This document shows, piece by piece, positions 12,136 to 23,143 of a stretch of 64,000 nucleotides of DNA (positions within the stretch are counted from its first letter, which is position 1; every line of letters begins with the position of its first letter). The position numbers were made by a program, and so were the translations under genes. The notes beneath the pieces are model-generated. The model saw only the letters and a list, made by a program, of their open reading frames with translations. It was not told where the DNA came from and did no database searches. Source of the stretch: Allomyces arbusculus (lineage: Eukaryota; Blastocladiomycota; Blastocladiomycetes; Blastocladiales; Blastocladiaceae); the NCBI GenBank assembly GCA_027604705.1, contig JADHYV010000076.1:24496-88495 (forward strand), written 5' to 3'.

Positions 12136-12500
12136 TGGGACGAATTGGAGTTGAGGAAGAGATGACGAAAACGGCAGGTCTGGGGGCGCTCAGATATATA
12201 CGAACAGGATCAGGGCGGCATCACTGGGCACATCAACGTTGTTGGACCGGTCGACGCCTTCCGACGTGGAATTGATGCCGTCATCTCAGGCAGCGGCACG
12301 ATCGTCGGCACTTCAGGTGGCCGGGATCGCTATGGGCGTGCGACGGGCAGGCGCGGCGGGCGCGCGTGGGCGTTGGAGTCGAACAAGGCCCTTTGTCCAA
12401 GGTGGCTCACGCTCGTGGCGCAAGCGCGGCAAAGCCGGGCTGACGTGCCGCTGATCGTTATTCAAACTGGTCCAACTGCGCGGCCAAGTCGGACATGGAA
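12136..12500. repeat. Upstream segment of lipase copy 1, homologous to 16047-16430
   Basis: The segment reads in parallel with the region upstream of lipase copy 2, with substitutions and a 3-base length difference. Recognisable blocks include GGGCACATCAA...GTCGACGCCTTC and GTGCCGCT(G/A)ATCGTT. It marks the extent of the tandem duplication and may hold an extra 5' exon or a shared promoter. The frame on the lipase strand is broken by a stop in copy 1 just before the conserved part. Confidence 0.65.
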
Positions 12501-12705
12501 CAAAGGCCGGTTTCTCGACATCGTCACTTTGTTTATCAATGTGCGGGATAGCGTTGACAGGACGCAAAGAACCCCTTGGCGTCGATTGTGCGCTCGCAGC
12601 TTCGATCGAGCCCTACGGGCGTGGAAGCAGAGAAAAAGAGAACGACCATTGTTCAGGTTGTTCACCATTTGTTTATGCCTTGGCGTCGCCTCGACCGTAG
12701 AAAAA

Positions 12706-12945
12706 TCATTTATTCTGTGAGGAACGTAGCAAATCGTTTGAGAGCCGGGTCCGGGGCGCGGAGAGCATGCTCTCACTCAGTCCACCCAGCAACAATGACG
12801 CGCCCATTGTGTGAGGGAGGGTGCAGTGACAGGACGACTGCTGCGGACCCTGCGGGTCGTCGACGAGGGCGTCGCAGACTCTGGGGGTCACCAACCTCAG
12901 GCGGTTCCACGCCATTTCCTTTCAGCCTTGAGGTTCGGTGATGCG
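12706..12945 (-). pseudogene. Relic of the RCC1-like gene (3' end only)
   Basis: Translated on the minus strand, the stretch HNGRVIVAGWTE*EHALRAP, followed by DPALKRFATF, aligns with the C-terminal part of the intact RCC1-like protein at 16491-17236 (AAHSKTEVFVGRTKWERVFR, then VPDPARETIRHI). It contains an in-frame TGA, indels and further stops. DNA similarity is also visible, for example AGAGCCGGGTCCGG against GCGAGCCGGGTCTGG. Its position upstream of lipase copy 1 mirrors the intact gene upstream of copy 2, so it is the decayed partner of the tandem duplication. The 5' exons were not found. Confidence 0.75.
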
Positions 12946-13097
12946 GGTTGAGCGAATTCATCATGGCACCTTAAAGTAGTGCCTCGATGGATTCAGCACA
13001 CGCTGGAAGGCGTTCAATCGCCAGCTCCTTTGGCCCTCCACTATTGCTTTGGTCCGCATTCAGTGTTGCCGAGACACACGCAAAAGGATATTTACAC

Positions 13098-16046
13098 TCA
13101 CGAGTCCACGCCCAACGAATCAGCATCACTCGCGAGCCACGTCTGTAGCGCATTCTCGTACGCAATCGGCAAATGTTCCACAAACATGCCGGCCTTGACG
13201 ACGAGATGCGCAAACCGCTCTGGGTCGGACCGCTCGATAATCGGCACGCGCGTTACCAACCCTGCCGACTCGGTCGACGCGACAGAATTCGTCGAGTCCA
13301 TGGAGCTCCCCAGGCGCCGATCATCGGCAGCAGAAGCAGCGGGAGGTGACCCCGCCGTGTCACGCTCGCTCATTGGAATCGACTCGCCCATCCCGTCAGC
13401 GGCGATTTCCGGCGTGCTGCACCGCGGCCCGACGAGAGAGGCGAACTGGTATGGCCCGCTCGCGTGCAGCGGCGAGGCCATGGCGCGGACCATGTTCGGA
13501 AGCGATGACGACGTGCCGCTAGCGGCAGACAGGTCGGTTTCGCTGACCGGGTCGGGGTCGATGGGCGACATGCCGCGGCGCACGTCCTCGGGCGGCACGT
13601 GCCGAATGTGGTAGACGGTCCCAGCGACGAACAACTTGGGGTTGATATTCGACTGGTCGAGGGCAGCACGGACGCGCGTGATTGCGTCAAATTTGCGCTG
13701 CACGCTCGGGTTGTCGTTCCAGTCTTTTTTAGTCAGGAGCTACGGAGGGCCAAAATTTGTGAATTTGCACGAACCATCGTCCATATTCAGCAAATGAAGC
13801 ATTGCGCACCTGGTAAATCTCCATCGTGTGGTTCTCCACCTGCGCAATCGCGGCGAGCAGCGACGTGCGCAAGTCGACAACGGACCCGTACGACAGCCGG
13901 CACACAACATCATTCTCCAATACAAACGAGTCGATCAAGTGCGCGTACCGCCGCGCGAGGTTCAGCGAGCATGCGGGCGGGGGCGCAAACGCAAAACACT
14001 TGAGCTGAAGCGTCGGCTGAATGTCGCGCAAGTGCGGCAGTTGGTGGTCGGAGAGCAGCATCGTTAAAAGTGACGCGGTCCCGGCGCCAAGCGAGTGGCC
14101 GACAATCACGAGCTTGTCGGGTTTGAACTGCTTGACCCAGTCGCGGAGGGGTGCGTCGAGGGTGGTGGCAAGCCACTCGGCCGCGACCTGTTCATGAAGA
14201 AGTTTGTGGTCAGCAACGTGTGGGAAGTGAAGCGAGTAAGGTGGAGAAATTGCGACGCAAACTCACCTTGATCCCGCGGTGCACAAGACCGTCATCCATG
14301 CGGCTGTACTCGCAGACGAGGTCGGTGATCGCGTCCATCGTGCTCAGCGTTCTACAAGCGGGACAAAGCGAGGTCAGAAGATACCCAACCTCGCCCGCCA
14401 AAGAGACACAACCGGACCCTCGAATCGTGACAACAATCGCATTCTCGCGGCGGTCACGGACAACGTAATAGCAAGGCTGGAAGACGTCGCGCGACGTGAG
14501 CTCCATGGCCAAAATGTCCTCCTTGGCGACGTGCGGCAAATGCGCTGCCATGCTCCTCTTGTCGCTCGGAATCTTGGACTTGCCAAAGAACATGAGACCT
14601 CGCCACCCATACGCCGCCGTCGCGTCTGAACGAGCCGGAGAGAAAAAAAATAGGTCCGTTTAGCGATCGGCCAAGGACGAGCCGAATAGTTCAAGTCGCA
14701 AAAACGCACACTTCTTGAAGTGCAGCGTCGACGAGAAGAAGGAGCGGTCTGTGATCGTATCGTAGGTGCGCGGTCTGCGTCCAAATAGAGCCAAGGAGGC
14801 GAAAAGAACAACAACATTATCAGACTGTATTCGATGTGATATTCGAAGTGACAAGTGCGAGAGTGATGGTGCACGTACTGGTTGATCTTGAGAAAGTACC
14901 GCTGCAGCAAGAGCATCCCGCACACCCACTCGAGCGGCGACACTGTATCGACGCCCTGCCCAAACACGGTGAGCAGACGGTAGACGGAGCCGAGCGTGAG
15001 ACGTGTTGCCTTGGACAGCGCAACAACGCGCAACGCGCCCTCGAGAAACGCCGCGCCGACGTTCGGCACGTCGTGCGGCGAGAGCAGACTTTCGACTGTG
15101 TTGTCGTAAGCGATTGCGTCGAGCAACTGTGGCTGGTAGAGAACGATGGCTTCGATAAAACCGAGCGGGACAGGCGTCTTCGGACTGAATACGGTCGACG
15201 ATGCATCGGTCGACACGTCGACGCCCGTCGAGTTCGCCGACGCGAGCTGCGCCGGACCGTGGCGATGCGCACCGTGCGAAAAGGGCCGACGTGACGGTGC
15301 GTCGCGGTGGTGGAAAATGGAAAGTCGCAGCTTGGTCTTGAACGACGAAAGCGACGATATGCGGCACTCAGCGCGGCCAACGTGCAGGTCGGGGATGAAG
15401 ACGCGCTCGTCCAAGACATCGAGCTGGCCAAAGCATCGCCGTTTGTCAGCACAAAGAAGGATCTGGGTTGCCAACGAGCGACGTGAAGAGCAATCGCCAA
15501 GTACCTGAATCGACGAGAACAGCTGCGAATGATAGGAAATCGTGAAATCAAACTTGTCATCCCAGTACCACGCCCGGCCGGCCGCCGTCTTTTCGTCGGG
15601 TTCGTCGCGCACAAACGTCGTGAAGGACGTGTCGCCAATTGTGATGCGGACGAATGGCGAGGTGCAGTGCGTCGTCGCGTTCAAAAACAGGTGCCGGAGC
15701 CGGACGCGCAGCAATCCTGCGCATTCCAACCCGTGCGGAATGCTCGCAAGGGTTAGTATGGGGACAAGAGCTCGAGAACGATGCATCGTGGCGACATGAA
15801 CCCACCAGGAGGAAGCGAATGATGCGGCGACGTTGGCGGCGTGATGCCGAGCATGCCGTTTGGCTTGGGCTCCGCGTGGACCACGTCGACAACAAGATGC
15901 GTGTTTTTCGGTAGCGCAGGTGACCGCGGCCGTGCTGAGAAGCTTGGCGGCGTCTCGGCCTCGCCATGGTCGAGTACGCTTGCCGTTCCCAATGGTCTGC
16001 GCGCATGCACATCGGTGCCAAAGAAACAACAATCAATCGACGGCAT
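13098..16046 (-). CDS. C2-domain + class-3 lipase (sn-1 diacylglycerol-lipase-like), copy 2
   Basis: Exons 16046..15806, 15716..15505, 15423..14879, 14774..14710, 14625..14418, 14351..14267, 14187..13810 and 13739..13098 give 791 aa. Exon sizes 212, 65, 85 and 378 are identical to copy 1; introns differ in length and sequence. C2-like block, IRGTLSTMDAITDL, nucleophile elbow VIVGHSLGAGTASLL (third Gly replaced by Ala) and DVVCRLSYGSVVDLR are all present, so it looks functional. The intron at 15504..15424 is 81 nt and free of stops, so an uninterrupted open frame runs through it; it is removed here because copy 1 has a non-coding intron at the same site. The C-terminal tail (~200 aa, Ser/Ala/Asp-rich, ending ...WLASDADSLGVDS) diverges most. 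Head-to-tail with copy 1; upstream neighbour is the RCC1-like gene on the same strand. Confidence 0.87.
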
Positions 16047-16490
16047 CCTTTGGGTGGACGACAGGGGAGGGCACAAGCAAACCGGCTGGCAAGAGTACGA
16101 ACAGGTTCAGAGAGATATCGTTGGGCACATCAATGTCGGTCCTGTCGACGCCTTCGGCGGCGGAATTGTTGCCGTCATTTGAGAGAGCGGTCGGCCCCCT
16201 GGCTGGGCCCACCATAGACGTGGACGGCAGCTTGGAGGAAGCCGTGGACATGGCCCTTGCTGCACAGCGCCGCGAAGTTACGGCAAGCGCGGCAAAGGGA
16301 GTCGGTGTGCCGCTAATCGTTGAAAGGGCTGCTTGCGCCAAGTTGGACATGGATGGGGCCGATATTTTGACCGCGCCATTTGTTGTCTTGCAGCATGGGG
16401 CTGACCGCAGCAAAGGCGGCGTGGTTTTGTGAATGAACCGCTGCCGAAAAGCAAACAGGACTCAAAAAGTGAGCAGAGTTATGGAGGAAA
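16047..16490. other. Upstream region of lipase copy 2, conserved with copy 1
   Basis: Counterpart of 12136-12500. On the lipase strand the segment translates as NDGNNSAAEGVDRTDIDVPN, close to DDGINSTSEGVDRSNNVDVP in copy 1, and differs by a 3-base indel. It may be an additional 5' exon. The next gene (RCC1-like) ends at 16491. Confidence 0.5.
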
Positions 16491-17963
16491 TTATGCCTGT
16501 GCTTCCCGCTCCGTCACCACGACCGTAAAATCATTTCCGCACGCAATGTGCCGAATCGTCTCGCGAGCCGGGTCTGGCACGCGGAACACACGCTCCCACT
16601 TGGTCCGGCCAACAAAGACTTCCGTCTTGGAATGCGCCGCCATGTAATGATGTTGCGTCGAGACGAGATGTAGGCTTTGCGCGCCGTCGGCGGCGACGGG
16701 CGGCTCAACGTCGCATCCTTCCGGCTGGTCGAAGCCGAAATACCGCCACCGCAACTCTCCACCCGCGGGAGCCGACAGGGCAAACATGGTTGACGTTGCC
16801 GCTGTTGCGAGCTGGGTCACAGACAGCCCATTGTGCTCCAGTACACGCACGGGGCGCAGAATCTTGTCCTCCTTTTGCCCAGTCGCGCACTGACCATACT
16901 CGGAGTTGCCCCACGCGTAGACGCGCCGCCCGTCGGCCGACACGGCGAGTGTGTGGTCGGCACCCGTGAACACGCGCGCGATGGGGTCCGGGATCTCGAC
17001 ACGGCCGAGTTGCGTCACGTTGGTCTCGGTGCCTTGACCGGCTTGCCCGTCGGCAGACCAACCCGCGGTCCACACACTGCCGTCGCGAGCAACGAGGACC
17101 GAGTGGTCAAACCCGGCGCGGCAGTCTACGGCGTGCAGCGACGGTGGGAGCACGACGGCCGTCCACGGGAGGCGATGGTGGTGCTCGTGCTGGAACGCCT
17201 GGCCGAAATGATTGCTTCCTGCGGCCCAAAGCGACGCTAAAAGATCTTGTCAGTGCGCCGCGTAATGCTAATTGACCTCGTTTTCCAGACACGTACTCGC
17301 GCCATTTAGACCAGAGATTAGGGCCAGCGTGTGCTGTCGGCCGAGTGCCAGCGAGCGAAGCGTGGCCCCGGGAGGAAGAACGTAACGGTGCAACGCGGCA
17401 TCATGGGGAGGTTTCGACTCGCTGTTTGCGGGTTCGCTTGTTGAACTCGCAAGCTGGCCAGCCCCTACAATACATTGGCATTACGGGTGAGCTTGGAGTC
17501 GAGGAAAAAAACGTCGCGATCCGCAATTCAAACACACCCAGCTGGTTGCTCGTGTTGATGCCAACGAGCTCCACCGTGTGCTGCGGGGTCCCGTTGTCGT
17601 TGAGGCTCTGCGTGACGAGACCAAGGTGCTTGGCCCCTGCGTCCACACGAATGACAGACTACTTTTGCCATTCAAAGCAATGCATGGTGAGGATCAGGAG
17701 GATCATCTCCGTCGCCACGAATCTTCGCATCGCTGAACCTCGTTAGGCTGAAATGTCTTGATCCAATTCTGCGGATCGCTGGTCTGACCGGGCGTCGGAG
17801 TTGCGCCGAGAAGTCGAAATCCAGGGAAGCGACCCCACCCATAAAGCGTGGTGACGCGGGCCGCTCTAGTGACAGACTTGCTCATTGTTGCTGGCGGTTG
17901 GCCGATTACTTGAACAAACGAACGAAGGCAGCGCGCAACACAAGAAGTCAACACACAAGACAC
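16491..17963 (-). CDS. RCC1-repeat protein, RCC1L/Fmp25-like, probably mitochondrial
   Basis: Exons 17963..17739, 17658..17538, 17464..17297 and 17236..16491 join to 419 aa with 80-, 73- and 60-nt introns. RCC1 beta-propeller repeats are plain: LYGWGRFPGFRLLG; VIRVDAGAKHLGLVT with GINTSNQLGAG; LRSLALGRQHTLALI with LWAAGSNHFGQAF; VDCRAGFDHSVLVARDG; VFTGADHTLAVSADGRRVYAWG with GNSEYGQC; and a last IRHIACGNDFTVVVTE. The first ~35 residues are rich in Arg/Ser/Val and free of acids, which suits a mitochondrial presequence. With the overall length and single propeller this points to the RCC1L/WBSCR16-Fmp25 group (mitochondrial ribosome or fusion factor) rather than nuclear RCC1. The start is divergent from katanin, 442 bases away. 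A decayed copy of the 3' end lies at 12706-12945. Confidence 0.85.
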
Positions 17964-18405
17964 AGATCGCAGTTTAGTGATCGACGGCGTGCATCATGTG
18001 AGAGTCAGATGACCTCGCAGAGGCATGCGAGACGCGGCCAGCTCAAGGTCAAGTTTGCCTGTGGGAGCCGCCTGCATTCTGGCCGGTCAAAGTACGCTCG
18101 AAGCAACAAAAGACGGAGCGGTCAGACGACGAAAAATAAAGACCAAGCAAGCCATCCAGTCCAGATTTCATTCCATCGTGGCCTTTTACCACGTCGTAAC
18201 AAGCTGCAATCGGCGGGCCGACCGCTTCACGGTTGCAATCCATTCGACACGCAACTGGTCGCATTCCGTCAAGGACCCAAGGTCGCCAATCAAATCGCAC
18301 CCCCGCCGCCAGTACATGGAAACTTGCTCTTCCGCGGCCGAGCCACACGATCCGTCCCCAACGCCGGGCAATCACTCTCTCACGGCCTCTTCGAAGCTCT
18401 GAACA
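17964..18405. promoter_or_regulatory. Bidirectional promoter region, RCC1-like (-) / katanin (+)
   Basis: 442 bases between two outward-facing start codons, so promoters for both genes must lie here or overlap. I see no convincing TATA box or other motif. Confidence 0.5.
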
Positions 18406-20679
<2,274 letters not shown>

Positions 20680-21515
20680 GGCAGGTCGCGAATTATGTTG
20701 GAAATATACCTTTTTTGCTTGCCGACAGCAGAATCTGGTTGGAGAAAGGGAAACATCGCAATGAGTTGGGCCTATTTGAGCTATGAAGCTGCAAAACCGA
20801 TCTTTGTGTTCACGGCCGAAATTTTTCCAAATCCTCTATGTTGTCATTACAGAGGCCACACACAAATAACTCGACCTGATGCTCCTCCGCCTATCAGCCT
20901 TGCTCCGTGGAGTATATGCATGATGGATACATGCATGAAGCGGTGTTGATAGGGTGACAGTGAATTGCTTTGGCGACGAGGGACGCAGTCACGTTTATGT
21001 ACATTGCCCAAAACTGGTTTCTAATTGGACTTCATATTCTTCCACTTATCCTGAGCCTATTTTCGAAGCAGGCGACGGTCTGCAAAAAGCGCACGATCTT
21101 CTCCCCCCCCCCCCCCCCCCCCCGCTGAAAAAATAGGCTTGAATCTACTCAAATTGCCTGACGTCGCCTTGACCACGCTCATTGCGCTTCTTGATGCTCG
21201 CGCAACGGCACGGCTGCAAAACACAGTGCCGCTACCTGTCCACTTTCCCAGCTCCTGTCCAAATATATGAGCGATTCAAGACCGCCACTGAGCTGGCCGA
21301 CAAGCTCACAGTCAAGTCCAACATTGATCCTTTGGAGTAGACGCCCCGCCATTGGCGCAGCGTTCCCTCCACGGTCGTCCTGATGGCAATAGACGCTGGC
21401 AACTTCCTCAATTTTCACTGGGTTTTACCGCCAGTTCTTAGCTGTGATGCTGTCCAGACGACATTGGTCGCCAATTTTTCGCTTGGGGCTGTATTTCGCC
21501 GCATTGCGTTCGCTC
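20680..21515. other. Gene-free stretch after katanin, with a possible coding fragment
   Basis: Mostly AT-richer, unconserved sequence. Plus-strand reading at about 21160-21340 gives PDVALTTLIALLDARATARL and, in another frame, ERFKTATELADKLTVKSNID plus a stop, which look protein-like but match no family I know. They could be the end of a small or broken gene. A poly-C run sits at 21103-21123. Confidence 0.3.
21103..21123 (+). repeat. Poly-C run (21)
   Basis: Longest uninterrupted homopolymer in the window, in intergenic sequence between katanin and the broken family-A copy. Runs of this length are prone to slippage and to assembly error. Confidence 0.9.
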
Positions 21516-21930
21516 CACCCCAGAGCGGGAGCGAGCCAAACGACGTCCACACGCGGCACTGATTTGCGTGCACAAACTGAATGTCGAACGGAAAAGATGG
21601 ACGGGGATCGGGCGGTGTTGCCATGGCAGCCGCTGGGTCCACCCCCGCCAGGTATTCGATCAGGACTAGCGTCGCCTTGAACATCAGATCCTCGATAGGC
21701 ATGCGCGATCCAGGTTGTTGGCAGCAGCGGGCGCACCAACGCTGGCGTCGTAAAACGATTCAACCAGATAGCGAGGCGTGGTGTCGAGTCTTCTCCGTTT
21801 CCTGGTTCGGTCGCGCACACCACAAAGGTTTGCATAGAGAAACAACTGCATGACGACCGTGTCGTAGAGCATGGGCAACTGCCGCGAAAAATCAAGTGCG
21901 ATGACGACGACAATGAGAGCGAGCGAAAAG
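21516..21930 (-). pseudogene. Family A copy 3: truncated, frameshifted relic
   Basis: Minus-strand translation gives LALIVVVIALDFSRQLPMLY followed by DTVVMQLFLYANLCGVRD, then after a frameshift near 21700 EDLMFKATLVLIEYLAGVDP ... FDIQFVHANQCRVWTSFGSL. These align to TM3 and the start of the cytosolic tail of the two intact genes (RRLPMLYDTVVMQLFLY; EDLTFKATLVLIEYPAGMDP; FDVQFVHANQRQVWTPFGSL). The N-terminal two-thirds and the last ~150 residues are missing. It lies in inverted orientation, between katanin and intact copy 2. Confidence 0.85.
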
Positions 21931-22068
21931 ACTCGCAAGTAAGTCGCTGGAAGCGATCGTTGCCAAGTCCTCGTCAACTGGAAAACGAAGCCTTTGCTCT
22001 CTTGGCCCCTTTTGTCCGCGTTGCTGACGTGGCGATCAACGACATTTTCCTCGCCAGAGGCAGAAGCG

Positions 22069-22082
22069 CCCCCCCCCCCCCC
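22069..22082 (+). repeat. Poly-C run (14)
   Basis: C homopolymer just beyond the upstream end of the broken family-A copy; a further short C run follows after one T. Confidence 0.9.
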
Positions 22083-23143
22083 TCCCCCCAATGTTACAAG
22101 TGCAGGCTGCTTGTCCAACAACGTTCCCACGTTCCTTCATGCGACTTCAGCAGTTACTGTCACCAGTGGCTGGTCGCCCAACCCTCCGCATCTTGCCCGC
22201 CTTTTCGTACTCCACACAATGTTGTTGTATCCGGCTAAAAATTTAAGCAACGTAAAGTAAGCCAGACCAGGAGAGCGAGCTGCGATCGCGCGGAGGTGCA
22301 CAGAACTAGCCAGCATTGTCTACAAGCAAGCCATCGAAACGACTGGTCGGCTGGTCAGATCATCCTCACCAGCGTTGTTGCGCATGATCGGTGGAAGGGT
22401 AGTAGGAAACCTGACGGCTCGACCTTCGGCCTGCAAGCATCCACGTTCTGCGTTGTTCTGCCTTGCGCTTGCGAGCTTTCCAAACGTGAAAACGTGGTTT
22501 TCATTGGGCAAAGCAGAGCTGCCAGATCACGCCATTCGTCATCTTCTTCGGTGCTTGTTCTTTTCCCCATGCAAGATGTCCACGTGGGGTGTGCCGTTTT
22601 TCGGCGAAGCAACTGGAACAAGGAGGCCTGACAGGGAGGGGCAGGGGTTGACCCCATGGTCCATGGATTTCTTGCCGTTTCGTTCAACCCTTTCCTCCTC
22701 GACGACAATTGGTGGCAGTGGCAACGGCACACCGGTGGCCCTGTGTGTACTGAGTGCGGGGCACCGTCGGTCACCGTTGCCGTCTTCGGGATCCAACTGA
22801 CGATCAGTGTGCCTGACCCAAGAACACCACGCATTTTTCGGGCAGGACCAAGCCTGGCCCTCGCACCAAGACGAGGCCGTAATGAACTGAAGAGCCCTTC
22901 TATCCCCATGCGCGCTCTCGACAACCCGCTCCAGCTTCATTAAACAAATCATCGAGCCAGAACGTCGAACGGCATACACGCAGGACCTGTCGACTCGCGA
23001 CGGCCGCGCCTTCGCCGACCTGCGCCAGCATTTCCGGCGGCCGAACCAGACACGATTGCAGCTAGAGACGACCATTTGTCAGTCCGAGCACGGACGAACC
23101 GCGCCCGCCCGCCCTCGCCGCCGCGAACCACGAGCAGAACCCC
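22083..23143. other. Gene-free stretch before family-A gene 2
   Basis: About 1 kb with only overlapping short frames on both strands and no conserved protein. It should contain the promoter of the gene starting at 23144. Confidence 0.4.

Noticed and set aside
12373-12720. 115-aa plus-strand frame between the lipase copies
   Set aside because: Overlaps the duplicated upstream block and abuts the RCC1-like relic; no domain and no counterpart in copy 2.
14374-16032. 552-aa minus-strand open frame read as one exon of lipase copy 2
   Set aside because: It runs through stop-free introns; copy 1 has non-coding introns at the same sites and the exon sizes match only when they are removed.
21103-21123. 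Poly-C run as a telomere-like or centromeric repeat
   Set aside because: A single homopolymer, not a tandem repeat; genes continue on both sides.
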